NCBI RefSeq assembly: GCF_000498575.2
Contig: NZ_AWSQ01000005.1
Span: forward strand, 62,001-126,000
Source of the DNA: Pseudomonas taeanensis MS-3
GTDB taxonomy: Bacteria > Pseudomonadota > Gammaproteobacteria > Pseudomonadales > Pseudomonadaceae
Direction of reading: 5' to 3'
Length of the DNA stretch: 64,000 bases
Below are positions 8,948 to 17,685 of the stretch, one piece after another. Numbering within the stretch: the first letter of the stretch is position 1; every line of letters starts with the position of its first letter. Below the pieces are notes generated by a model, which was given only the letters and a program-made list of their open reading frames with translations, did no database searches and was not told the origin of the DNA. The translations under genes and the position numbers were made by a program.

Positions 8948-10309
8948 ATGCCCGCATTCTTCGCCTCTTCCGCACTGCTCGCCGAGGGCTGGGCTCGGAA
9001 CGTGCGTCTAGATATCTCCGCCTCCGGCAACCTGGAAAAGATCACGGTTGACGGCTCGCCTGAAGGGGCCACACGCCTCGCCGGTCCGGTGTTGCCGGGC
9101 ATGCCGAACCTGCACTCGCATGCGTTTCAGCGCGCGATGGCCGGTCTGACCGAGTTGGCTGGGAATCCCAACGACAGCTTCTGGACCTGGCGCGACGTGA
9201 TGTACCGGTTGGTCGAGCGCCTGGACCCCGAGCAAATCGAAGTCGTCGCCCGTCAGCTGTATATCGAGATGCTCAAGTGCGGCTACACCAGCGTCGCCGA
9301 GTTCCATTATGTGCACCATGACAGCAACGGTCAGGCCTACGCCGAGCCGGCAGAACTGGCGCTGCGCATCAGCCGCGCGGCGCGGGATGCGGGCATCGGT
9401 TTGACCCTGCTGCCCGTGCTCTATTCCCACTCGGGGTTCGGCGGCCAAGCGCCCAATCATGGGCAACGTCGCTTTATCAACAGCACCGACAGCTACCTGA
9501 ACCTGATCGAGCGCCTGCGTCCGCTGCTGGCGCAACAGCCCGCCCAGCAAGTGGGGCTGTGCTTCCACTCACTGCGCGCGGTGACGCCAGAGCAAATCAG
9601 CGCCGTATTGGCCGCCGACAGCAGCGACTGTCCGATTCATATCCATATTGCCGAACAGCAGAAGGAAGTCAGTGACTGCCTGACCTGGAGCGGCCGCCGG
9701 CCATTGCAATGGTTGTTCGAGCATGTACCGGTGGATCAGCGCTGGTGCCTGGTCCATGCGACCCATGCGGATGCGGGCGAGATCCGTAGCATGGCCAGCA
9801 GTGGCTCGGTGGCTGGCCTGTGCATTACCACGGAAGCCAACCTGGGCGACGGGATCTTTCCCGCCGTGGACTACATCGCTCAAGGCGGGCGCCTGGGCAT
9901 AGGCTCGGACAGCCATATCTCGGTGAACGTGGCTGAAGAGCTGCGCTGGCTCGAGTATGGTCAGCGTCTGCGCGACCAGAAGCGCAACCGCTTTTACCGC
10001 AGCGACCAGCCGATGATTGGTCGCAGCCTGTTCGATGCCGCGGTGGCCGGCGGCGCCCAGGCATTGGGGCAGCCAGTGGGTGCGCTTGAGGTGGGCAAGC
10101 GCGCCGACCTGCTGGTGCTCGATGGCAATGATCCATACATCGCCACGGCCGAGGGCGATGGCATTCTCAATCGCTGGTTGTTTGCTGGCGGTGATCGGCA
10201 AATCCGCGATGTGTTCGTCGCCGGGCAGCAGGTAATCCGCGGCGGTCGCCACGCCGCCGAGGAACAAACCCAGCTGGCCTTTGCTCATGTGCTACGAAAG
10301 ATGGTCTGA
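8948..10309 (+). CDS. hutF: Formimidoylglutamate deiminase HutF
   Basis: A 453-aa amidohydrolase that converts N-formimidoyl-glutamate to N-formyl-glutamate and ammonia, the fourth step of the five-step hut route. The metal-binding HSHAFQRAMAGL (around residues 56-67) is typical of HutF, as are the later HATHAD, a histidine in HIHIAEQ, and GIGSDSHISVN. The start at 8948 gives family length; the in-frame ATG 13 codons upstream would fall on the operator. Monocistronic: a strong hairpin follows 28 bases after the stop. Regulation by HutC is indicated by the operator just upstream. Confidence 0.95.
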   Translation: MPAFFASSALLAEGWARNVRLDISASGNLEKITVDGSPEGATRLAGPVLPGMPNLHSHAFQRAMAGLTELAGNPNDSFWTWRDVMYRLVERLDPEQIEVVARQLYIEMLKCGYTSVAEFHYVHHDSNGQAYAEPAELALRISRAARDAGIGLTLLPVLYSHSGFGGQAPNHGQRRFINSTDSYLNLIERLRPLLAQQPAQQVGLCFHSLRAVTPEQISAVLAADSSDCPIHIHIAEQQKEVSDCLTWSGRRPLQWLFEHVPVDQRWCLVHATHADAGEIRSMASSGSVAGLCITTEANLGDGIFPAVDYIAQGGRLGIGSDSHISVNVAEELRWLEYGQRLRDQKRNRFYRSDQPMIGRSLFDAAVAGGAQALGQPVGALEVGKRADLLVLDGNDPYIATAEGDGILNRWLFAGGDRQIRDVFVAGQQVIRGGRHAAEEQTQLAFAHVLRKMV

Positions 10310-10337
10310 GACAACAAGCCTAATAGGTTAGGGCAGT

Positions 10338-10358
10338 CCGCGCGCCCTTGGCGCGCGG
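10338..10358 (+). terminator. GC-rich hairpin downstream of hutF
   Basis: Nine-base perfect arms CCGCGCGCC and GGCGCGCGG around a CTT loop, with a further cagtc/gactg pairing outside. There is no long T run, so it may be a weak terminator or an mRNA 3' stabiliser. Confidence 0.5.
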
Positions 10359-10681
10359 TTGACTGTCTGGCTGTGGTATCCCGCATCTCGTGTGGCTATG
10401 GAAGTGGCCATGATCAAATTCCGCGCGGTGTGACCTTTGCCGCAAGCACCCCTGCCAATCGTCGCTGTGCATGTCGAGCCGCCGAAGGCTGCTGAGGCGT
10501 TGGTGGGTATCGCCGTCACCGGCGTCTGACAAGCCGATGCCTGCCCACGTCGCAGGTCTGCGGGTATCTCCTGATCCATCTAGCTAATCAGCGCGAATCG
10601 CGCCGTAGGCGGCTGTTTGCGTGTCTGCGATGGGTGGCGTTTAGTGATCTTGCGCGGGCTTAAAAATAGCTTGATATAGGT

Positions 10682-10691
10682 TGTATATACA
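10682..10691. promoter_or_regulatory. Hut operator copy 3 (upstream of hutU operon)
   Basis: TGTATATACA located 79 bases before the hutU start and close behind an AT-rich stretch suitable as a promoter. Same decamer as before hutC and hutF. Confidence 0.82.
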
Positions 10692-10769
10692 TGCTTATAT
10701 TCAGCCTGTGTCTTGGCGTGGCAAATCTGCAGAGCCATGCAAGCAGCAAAATTTTCTGGAGGATTTCTT

Positions 10770-12455
10770 GTGAGTAATTCAAGCCGTTTCCGTGATGTCG
10801 AAATCCGCGCCCCACGCGGTACCCAGCTGAATGCCAAGAGCTGGCAGACCGAAGCGCCGCTGCGCATGTTGATGAATAACCTCGACCCGGAAGTCGCCGA
10901 GAACCCCAAGGAATTGGTGGTGTATGGCGGTATCGGTCGCGCCGCGCGCAACTGGGAGTGCTACGACCAGATCGTCGAGAGCCTCAAGCAACTGAACGAC
11001 GACGAGACCCTGCTGGTGCAATCCGGCAAGCCGGTCGGCGTGTTCAAGACCCACAGTAATGCCCCGCGCGTGCTGATCGCCAATTCCAACCTGGTGCCGC
11101 ATTGGGCGAACTGGGAGCACTTCAACGAACTGGATGCCAAGGGCCTGGCCATGTACGGCCAGATGACCGCCGGCAGCTGGATTTACATCGGCAGCCAGGG
11201 CATCGTCCAGGGCACCTACGAAACCTTCGTCGAAGCCGGCCGCCAGCACTACAACGGCAGCCTGCAAGGCAAGTGGGTTCTGACTGCAGGCCTGGGTGGC
11301 ATGGGTGGCGCGCAGCCGCTGGCCGCGACCCTGGCCGGTGCCTGCTCGCTGAATATCGAATGCCAGCAAAGCCGCATCGACTTCCGTCTGAACAGCCGTT
11401 ACGTCGACGAGCAAGCCAGCGACCTGGACGACGCTCTGGCACGTATCGCCAAGTACTGCGCCGAAGGCAAGGCCATCTCCATCGCCCTGTTGGGCAATGC
11501 CGCCGAAATTCTCCCGGAACTGGTCAAGCGCGGTGTGCGCCCAGACATGGTCACCGACCAGACCAGCGCCCACGACCCGCTCAATGGCTACCTGCCGATC
11601 GGCTGGAGCTGGGAGCAGTATCGCCAGCGTGCGCAGAGTGAGCCGGCTGCGGTGGTCAAGGCGGCCAAGCAGTCGATGGCCGTGCACGTGCAGGCCATGC
11701 TGGACTTCCAGCAGCAAGGCGTACCAACTTTCGACTACGGCAACAACATCCGCCAGATGGCCAAGGAGGAGGGCGTCAGCAATGCCTTCGACTTCCCCGG
11801 CTTCGTTCCGGCTTATATCCGTCCGCTGTTCTGCCGCGGTATCGGTCCGTTCCGCTGGGCCGCGCTGTCCGGCGACCCGCAGGACATCTACAAGACCGAT
11901 GCCAAGGTCAAAGAACTGATTCCCGATGACGCGCACCTGCACAACTGGCTGGATATGGCGCGCGAGCGCATCGCCTTCCAGGGGCTGCCGGCACGTATCT
12001 GCTGGGTCGGCCTGGGCCAGCGCGCCAAGCTCGGCCTGGCGTTCAACGAAATGGTCCGCAGTGGCGAGCTGTCCGCGCCGGTGGTGATCGGTCGCGATCA
12101 CCTGGACTCCGGTTCGGTCGCCAGCCCCAACCGCGAAACCGAAGCCATGCAAGACGGCTCCGATGCCGTGTCCGACTGGCCACTGCTCAACGCCCTGCTG
12201 AATACCGCCAGCGGCGCCACCTGGGTCTCGCTGCACCACGGCGGCGGCGTCGGCATGGGCTTCTCCCAGCACTCCGGGGTCGTCATCGTCTGCGACGGCA
12301 GCGATGAAGCCGCCGAACGCATCGCTCGTGTGCTGCACAACGATCCGGCCACCGGGGTGATGCGTCACGCCGATGCCGGTTACCAAATTGCCATCGATTG
12401 CGCTAAGGAGCAGGGCCTCAACCTGCCGATGATTACCGCGGTTAAAGGAGCCTGA
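10770..12455 (+). CDS. hutU: Urocanate hydratase HutU
   Basis: A 561-aa enzyme that hydrates urocanate to imidazolonepropionate using tightly bound NAD+, the second step of histidine breakdown in the cytoplasm. Family hallmarks include LVVYGGIGRAARNWE, QSGKPVGVFKTH, LTAGLGGMGGAQP (the nucleotide-binding glycines), and DQTSAHDPLNGY. I choose the GTG at 10770 because TGGAGG lies 8-13 bases upstream and the resulting length matches the family; upstream in-frame ATGs lack this. It is the first gene of the hutU-hutH-transporter-PhyH-hutI-hutG run, three bases before hutH. Confidence 0.96.
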   Translation: MSNSSRFRDVEIRAPRGTQLNAKSWQTEAPLRMLMNNLDPEVAENPKELVVYGGIGRAARNWECYDQIVESLKQLNDDETLLVQSGKPVGVFKTHSNAPRVLIANSNLVPHWANWEHFNELDAKGLAMYGQMTAGSWIYIGSQGIVQGTYETFVEAGRQHYNGSLQGKWVLTAGLGGMGGAQPLAATLAGACSLNIECQQSRIDFRLNSRYVDEQASDLDDALARIAKYCAEGKAISIALLGNAAEILPELVKRGVRPDMVTDQTSAHDPLNGYLPIGWSWEQYRQRAQSEPAAVVKAAKQSMAVHVQAMLDFQQQGVPTFDYGNNIRQMAKEEGVSNAFDFPGFVPAYIRPLFCRGIGPFRWAALSGDPQDIYKTDAKVKELIPDDAHLHNWLDMARERIAFQGLPARICWVGLGQRAKLGLAFNEMVRSGELSAPVVIGRDHLDSGSVASPNRETEAMQDGSDAVSDWPLLNALLNTASGATWVSLHHGGGVGMGFSQHSGVVIVCDGSDEAAERIARVLHNDPATGVMRHADAGYQIAIDCAKEQGLNLPMITAVKGA

Positions 12456-12457
12456 AC

Positions 12458-13990
12458 ATGAACACTCTGAATCTTCTGCCCGGTCAGCTGACCCTGGCCC
12501 AATTGCGTCAAATCCACCAGGCACCCGTCAGCCTAACCCTGGATAACAGTGCCTCTGCAGGCATCGAGGCCAGCGTGGCCTGCGTCGAGCAGATCCTCGC
12601 CGAGAACCGCACCGCCTACGGCATCAACACCGGTTTCGGTTTGCTGGCTTCGACCCGCATCGCCAGCGAAGACCTGGAAAACCTGCAGCGTTCGCTGGTG
12701 CTGTCGCACGCCGCCGGCGTTGGCCAACCGCTGGATGATGACCTGGTGCGCCTGATCATGGTGCTCAAGGTCAACAGCCTGAGCCGTGGCTTCTCCGGTA
12801 TTCGTCGGCTGGTCATCGACGCGCTGATCGCCATGATCAATGCCGAGGTTTATCCGCATATCCCGCTCAAGGGCTCGGTCGGCGCCTCCGGCGACCTGGC
12901 ACCTTTGGCGCACATGTCGCTGGTGCTGCTGGGTGAGGGCAAGGCCCGCTATCAGGGTGAATGGCTGCCGGCCACCGAGGCGCTGGCCAAGGCTGGCCTC
13001 GAGCCGCTGACCCTGGCGGCCAAGGAAGGCCTGGCGCTGCTCAACGGCACCCAGGTCTCCACTGCCTACGCCCTGCGCGGCTTGTTCCAGGCCGAGGATC
13101 TGTTCGGCGCGGCGCTGGTCACCGGCGGCCTGAGTGTGGAGGCCATGCTCGGCTCGCGCGCCCCGTTTGATCCACGCATTCACGCGGCCCGTGGCCAGCG
13201 TGGGCAGATCGATGCGGCCGCGGCCTATCGTGACCTGCTCACCCCGAGCAGCGAAATCTCGCAGTCCCACGAGTACTGCGACAAGGTGCAGGACCCGTAT
13301 TCGCTGCGTTGCCAGCCGCAGGTCATGGGCGCTTGTCTGACCCAGATCCGTCAGGCTGCCGAGGTGTTGTCAGTCGAGGCCAACGCGGTGTCGGATAATC
13401 CGCTGGTGTTCGCCGCCGAGGGCGATGTGATCTCCGGTGGCAACTTCCACGCCGAGCCGGTGGCCATGGCCGCCGACAACCTGGCCCTGGCCATCGCCGA
13501 AATCGGTTCGCTGTCCGAGCGGCGCATCTCGCTGATGATGGACAAACACATGTCGCAGTTGCCGCCGTTCCTGGTGGCCAATGGCGGGGTCAACTCCGGC
13601 TTCATGATCGCCCAGGTTACCGCCGCCGCACTGGCCAGCGAGAACAAGGCACTGTCCCATCCGCACAGCGTCGACAGTCTGCCGACCTCGGCCAACCAGG
13701 AGGACCACGTGTCCATGGCCCCGGCCGCCGGCAAGCGTCTGTGGGAAATGGCCGATAACGTGCGTGGCATCCTCGCCGTGGAACTGCTGGGCGCCTGCCA
13801 GGGCCTGGACTTTCGCGAAGGTCGTAAGACTTCGGTGAAGCTGGAACAGGCCCGCGTTGCGCTACGCGAGCAGGTCAGCCACTACGAGGAAGACCGTTTC
13901 TTCGCCCCGGACATCGAGGCCGCCAGCCAGCTGATCGCTTCACGCTGCCTGAGCACTCTATTGCCTGCGCAACTGCTGCCAAGTCAATAA
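12458..13990 (+). CDS. hutH: Histidine ammonia-lyase HutH
   Basis: A 510-aa lyase that removes ammonia from L-histidine to give urocanate, the first step. The Ala-Ser-Gly triad that cyclises to the MIO electrophile is at A143-S144-G145 within SVGASGDLAPLAHMS. The active-site tyrosine region (AYGINTGFG) and the FHAEPVAMAADNLALA and LMDKHMSQLPPFL-like blocks are present. Length equals the Pseudomonas enzyme. It is followed by a stem-loop and then a transporter gene. Confidence 0.96.
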   Translation: MNTLNLLPGQLTLAQLRQIHQAPVSLTLDNSASAGIEASVACVEQILAENRTAYGINTGFGLLASTRIASEDLENLQRSLVLSHAAGVGQPLDDDLVRLIMVLKVNSLSRGFSGIRRLVIDALIAMINAEVYPHIPLKGSVGASGDLAPLAHMSLVLLGEGKARYQGEWLPATEALAKAGLEPLTLAAKEGLALLNGTQVSTAYALRGLFQAEDLFGAALVTGGLSVEAMLGSRAPFDPRIHAARGQRGQIDAAAAYRDLLTPSSEISQSHEYCDKVQDPYSLRCQPQVMGACLTQIRQAAEVLSVEANAVSDNPLVFAAEGDVISGGNFHAEPVAMAADNLALAIAEIGSLSERRISLMMDKHMSQLPPFLVANGGVNSGFMIAQVTAAALASENKALSHPHSVDSLPTSANQEDHVSMAPAAGKRLWEMADNVRGILAVELLGACQGLDFREGRKTSVKLEQARVALREQVSHYEEDRFFAPDIEAASQLIASRCLSTLLPAQLLPSQ

Positions 13991-13997
13991 ATGTAAG

Positions 13998-14029
13998 GGC
14001 GATGCACAGCGGCTGCGCTCTGCATCGCC
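13998..14029 (+). other. Intercistronic stem-loop between hutH and the transporter gene
   Basis: Arms GGCGATGCA and TGCATCGCC with a 14-base loop. No T run follows, so an mRNA processing or stabilising hairpin, or partial attenuation of the downstream genes, is more likely than full termination. Confidence 0.55.
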
Positions 14030-14060
14030 AACCAATAAAAATAACAATAGGGAGTAATGC

Positions 14061-15401
14061 GTGAGCGCAATCGTATTAGCTGTTCTGGTGATGGTGACCC
14101 TGAGTTTGCTGAGGGTATCGGTAGTCTTCGCTCTGATTGTTTCGGCGGTCGTGGGCGGGCTGTATGCCGGCATGCCGATGGGCGATATCGTCTCGGCCTT
14201 TAATGGCGGTCTAGGAGGAGGAGCTCCGGTGGCGTTGGCGTATGCCACGCTGGGTGCGTTCGCCATCGCGCTGTCGCGCACGGGCCTTTCACAGCGGATG
14301 TCGCGAAGTGTGGTGAGTTACATCAGTAACGGCAATCACTCGGGCAGTCATTTAACCGTCATCAAGTGGAGCATGCTGTCGAGCTTGATATTGGCCGGCT
14401 TCGCGTCCGGCACCGTGATTCCGGTACACATTGCGTTTATCCCGATTCTGGTGCCGCCGCTGTTGCATGTGATGAACCGCCTGCAGCTGGATCGTCGCGC
14501 GGTCGCTTGCGCCATTACCTTCTCTATCACCGTGATGTATATGTGTGTGCCGGTGGGTTTCGGCAGCATCTTTCTCAACGATATCCTGATCGCCCAGATC
14601 AACAGTGCGGGTGAGGCAGCAGCCTTCAGTGTGACCGCGGGCATGGCGCCGCAAGCGATGCTGCTTCCGGTGCTGGGTATGCTGGTCGGTCTGGCCATTG
14701 CCTTGCTGGTCAGCTATCGGCGCAAGCGCGGCTACCAGGATCTGCCCATCGAAGGTTCTCATGAAGAGCAGGCCGCCAGCCTGACGTCCAGGCAACTGGG
14801 CATGATCCTGCTGGCCCTGGTGCTGGCCCTGGTGGTGCAGCTGTGGACGGGGTCCATGGTCTTTGGCGGCTTGGTCGGCTTCTCCATCATCACCATGAGT
14901 GGGGTCATCCGCTGGAGTGAGCAAGACAATGTGTTTACTCAAGGCATGCGCTTGATGGCCATGGTGGGCTTTATCATGATCGCCGCCTCGGGTTTTGCCG
15001 GGGTGATGAATGCCACCGGGGAAATTCCGACACTGGTCAGCAGTTCGGTGGAGCTGATCGGCGACAATCGCGGTCTAGCGGCGCTGGTCATGCTGCTGGT
15101 GGGGCTGCTGATTACCATGGGTATCGGCTCGTCGTTTTCCACCGTGCCGATCATTGCGGCCCTCTATGTGCCCTTGGCGCTCAGCTTCGGCTTCTCGCCA
15201 CTGGCGGTGATCGCCTTGGTCGGTACTGCTGCCGCCCTCGGTGATGCTGGCTCGCCGGCCTCGGATTCAACCCTGGGCCCGACCGCCGGCCTGAATGCCG
15301 ATGGCCAGCACGACCATATCTGGGACACCGTGGTACCCACCTTCCTGCATTTCAACTTGCCGCTGATTGCCTTTGGTTGGGCCGCGGCCATGGTGTTATG
15401 A
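14061..15401 (+). CDS. NhaC/YuiF-type transporter, putative histidine or urocanate permease
   Basis: A 446-aa polytopic membrane protein with about 11-12 hydrophobic segments, of the Na+/H+ antiporter (NhaC-like, YuiF) type. The conserved GLGGGAPVALAYATLGAFA near residues 51-69 and a late loop DAGSPASDSTLGPTAGLNADG match this family. It starts with GTG at 14061, preceded by GGGAG. The usual Pseudomonas hut locus uses HutT and an ABC system here, so this carrier may take over uptake of histidine or a related compound. Substrate is inferred only from position between hutH and hutI. Confidence 0.8.
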   Translation: MSAIVLAVLVMVTLSLLRVSVVFALIVSAVVGGLYAGMPMGDIVSAFNGGLGGGAPVALAYATLGAFAIALSRTGLSQRMSRSVVSYISNGNHSGSHLTVIKWSMLSSLILAGFASGTVIPVHIAFIPILVPPLLHVMNRLQLDRRAVACAITFSITVMYMCVPVGFGSIFLNDILIAQINSAGEAAAFSVTAGMAPQAMLLPVLGMLVGLAIALLVSYRRKRGYQDLPIEGSHEEQAASLTSRQLGMILLALVLALVVQLWTGSMVFGGLVGFSIITMSGVIRWSEQDNVFTQGMRLMAMVGFIMIAASGFAGVMNATGEIPTLVSSSVELIGDNRGLAALVMLLVGLLITMGIGSSFSTVPIIAALYVPLALSFGFSPLAVIALVGTAAALGDAGSPASDSTLGPTAGLNADGQHDHIWDTVVPTFLHFNLPLIAFGWAAAMVL

Positions 15402-15420
15402 GCCACAAGGAATAACCTCA

Positions 15421-16254
15421 ATGACGCTACAAACCAGTGAGTTCAAATTAACGACTGAGCAGGTGGAAGATTTTCAGCGCGATGGAGCTATCTGCATTCG
15501 GCAGTTGTTCAGTGCCGAGGAGGTTGCCCTGCTGACGACTGGCATCGAGCAGAACCTGGCCAAGCCCAGCGAGCGCGCCAAGGTTGCCAGCAGTCCAGAC
15601 GACCCTGGCTGGTTCTTTGAAGACTTCTGCAACTGGCAAGAGATTGATGCTTATCGGCGCTTTATCTTCGATAGCCGGGTTGGAGAGGTCGCCGCGCAGC
15701 TGATGCAAAGCCAAGCGGCAAGGCTCTATCACGACCACCTGCTGGTGAAGGAACCCAATACCCAACAGCGTACGCCCTGGCACCAGGATCAACCCTATTA
15801 CAACGTAGAGGGCCGGCAGAACTGCAGCATGTGGATGCCGGTGGACCCGGTGTCCCGCGAGGCGACGCTGGAGTTTGTCGGCGGTTCGCACCTGGGCCCC
15901 TGGTTGATGCCGCGAACCTTCCTGGACAACCAGGCACGCTGGTTCCCGGAAGGCAGCCTGGCTGATCTGCCGGATATCGAGGCGGATCGTTCAGCCTGGA
16001 ATATCCTCGGCTGGCAGCTGGAGCCCGGTGATGTAGTGTTCTTCCATATGCTCACGTTGCATGCCTCGGCGGGTGTCGGCGGCAACCGGCGGCGGAGGGC
16101 GTTCTCTGTACGCTTCCTTGGCGACGACATGCGCCATGCGCCACGTCACTGGAAAACCTCGCCGGAATTCCCTGGCCTGGTCGACGAATTACCTGAAGGC
16201 GCTACCCTGGAACACCCGCTGTTCCCGCTTCTGCATCCACTGCAGTCGGTATAA
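15421..16254 (+). CDS. Phytanoyl-CoA dioxygenase (PhyH) family Fe(II)/2-oxoglutarate oxygenase
   Basis: A 277-aa member of the PhyH superfamily. The iron-binding HxD is H121-Q-D123 in PWHQDQPYYN, and the distal histidine is H209 or H214 in FHMLTLHASAG. Arginines in NRRRRAFSVRF are placed to bind 2-oxoglutarate. Such enzymes hydroxylate or demethylate small molecules, releasing succinate and CO2. It starts 19 bases after the transporter stop and is inside the hut operon, so its substrate is probably an imidazole or modified histidine; that is inference. The ATG at 15421 is preceded by AAGGAATAA, a fair ribosome site. Confidence 0.88.
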   Translation: MTLQTSEFKLTTEQVEDFQRDGAICIRQLFSAEEVALLTTGIEQNLAKPSERAKVASSPDDPGWFFEDFCNWQEIDAYRRFIFDSRVGEVAAQLMQSQAARLYHDHLLVKEPNTQQRTPWHQDQPYYNVEGRQNCSMWMPVDPVSREATLEFVGGSHLGPWLMPRTFLDNQARWFPEGSLADLPDIEADRSAWNILGWQLEPGDVVFFHMLTLHASAGVGGNRRRRAFSVRFLGDDMRHAPRHWKTSPEFPGLVDELPEGATLEHPLFPLLHPLQSV

Positions 16255-16263
16255 GCCACCGCC

Positions 16264-16303
16264 GTGCAGCGGCGACGCTCCCGGCAGTGAGCCGCCGCTG
16301 CAC
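16264..16303 (+). other. Stem-loop between the PhyH gene and hutI
   Basis: Eleven-base perfect arms GTGCAGCGGCG and CGCCGCTGCAC around an 18-base loop, ten bases after the PhyH stop. No T run. The following 170 bases up to hutI hold a short open frame (16374-16477) with no recognisable similarity. Confidence 0.6.
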
Positions 16304-16476
16304 GACAGTGAAGACTGGATTAACCGATTGGCGGCGATTTTTCGCACGGCCAGGCGAATGTCAGAGGGTCAGATGCACATTAACAGGCCGTTGAATGACT
16401 ACCTGCGCGCCGCTTTGGACTTGGCCTCGGTTGCCGGCAAGCCGGTCGTAAGCGACTCGAATATTGGAGATCTGTG

Positions 16477-17685
16477 ATGAACAAACTCTGGCTCAATTGC
16501 CACGCCGCCACGATGGCCGGTGGGCATTACTCGATCATCGAGGATGCGGCGCTGGTGACGCGCGCCGAGCGCATCGAATGGATCGGCCCGCGCGCCGAAC
16601 TGCCAGCCGGCGACTATGCCGAAACCATCGACCTCGGCGGTGCCTGGTTGACCCCGGGGCTGATCGATTGCCACACCCACCTGGTGTTCGGCGGTGATCG
16701 CAGTGGTGAATTCGAGCAGCGCCTGGAAGGCGTCAGCTATGCCGAGATTGCCAAGGCCGGTGGCGGCATTGCCAGCACGGTGCGTGCCACCCGCACGGCC
16801 AGCGAGGATGAGCTGTTCGCCAGTGCCCAGCAGCGTCTGCGCAGCCTGCTGCATGACGGCGTGACCACGGTGGAGATCAAATCCGGCTATGGCCTCGACC
16901 TGGCCAGCGAGCGCAAGATGTTGCGGGTGATCCGCCGCCTTGGCGAAAGCCTGCCGGTTACCGTGCAGGCCACCTGCCTGGCGGCCCATGCGTTGCCGCC
17001 GGAGTACGCCGAGCGCAGCGATGCGTACATCGATCTGGTGTGCAGCGAGATACTGCCGACCCTGGCGGCTGAAGGTCTGGTCGATGCGGTCGATGCCTTC
17101 TGCGAGCACCTGGCGTTCTCCCCAGCGCAGGTCGAACGCGTATTTCAGCGTGCCGGCGAGCTGGGGCTGCCGGTCAAGCTGCATGCCGAGCAGCTTTCCT
17201 CGCTGCATGGCTCCAGTCTGGCGGCGCGCTACGGCGCTCTGTCGGCCGATCACCTGGAGTTTATGGACGAGGCCGATGCCCAGGCCATGGCTGCTGCCGG
17301 CAGCGTGGCGGTGCTGTTGCCCGGCGCCTTTTACTTCCTGCGCGAGACGCAATTACCGCCGATGCAGGTGCTGCGTGAGCATGGCGTGGCCATGGCGATC
17401 GCCAGCGACCTCAACCCTGGCACTTCGCCGGCGCTGTCGGTGCGGCTGATGATGAACATGGCCTGCACCCTGTTCCGCATGACCCCGGAGGAGGCGCTGG
17501 CCGGCGTTACCCTGCACGCGGCCAAGGCACTGGGCCTGGCCGACAGCCACGGCAGCCTGGAGGTCGGCAAGGTCGCCGACTTCGTCGCCTGGGATATCGC
17601 CCGGCCGGCGGAGCTGGCCTACTGGCTCGGCGGCGAACTGCACAAGCGGGTGATCCGCCATGGCGAGGAGCAAATCGATGTCTGA
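16477..17685 (+). CDS. hutI: Imidazolonepropionase HutI
   Basis: A 402-aa amidohydrolase that opens imidazolonepropionate to N-formimidoyl-glutamate, the third hut step. The metal-binding DCHTHLVFGGDR and the later KLHAEQLS, SADHLEFMDEA and ASDLNPGTSP blocks are diagnostic. The start could be GTG 16474 or ATG 16477; ATG is preferred with GGAGA at 16466-16470. Its last eight bases overlap hutG, so the two are co-translated. Confidence 0.95.
   Translation: MNKLWLNCHAATMAGGHYSIIEDAALVTRAERIEWIGPRAELPAGDYAETIDLGGAWLTPGLIDCHTHLVFGGDRSGEFEQRLEGVSYAEIAKAGGGIASTVRATRTASEDELFASAQQRLRSLLHDGVTTVEIKSGYGLDLASERKMLRVIRRLGESLPVTVQATCLAAHALPPEYAERSDAYIDLVCSEILPTLAAEGLVDAVDAFCEHLAFSPAQVERVFQRAGELGLPVKLHAEQLSSLHGSSLAARYGALSADHLEFMDEADAQAMAAAGSVAVLLPGAFYFLRETQLPPMQVLREHGVAMAIASDLNPGTSPALSVRLMMNMACTLFRMTPEEALAGVTLHAAKALGLADSHGSLEVGKVADFVAWDIARPAELAYWLGGELHKRVIRHGEEQIDV

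Larger units (their letters stand above)
10310..10769. other. Intergenic region hutF-hutU
   Basis: This 460-base stretch has a hairpin near hutF and the third hut operator near hutU. Between them, at about 10360-10640, I find no convincing gene: frames on both strands are short, lack ribosome sites and give arginine- and serine-rich noise. Confidence 0.5.

Noticed and set aside
10360..10640. Possible small gene between hutF and hutU
   Set aside because: Frames on both strands are low-complexity Arg/Ser/Ala text without starts that have ribosome sites.
10779..12524. 581-codon antisense frame over hutU
   Set aside because: hutU is certain on the plus strand; the antisense text has no motif.
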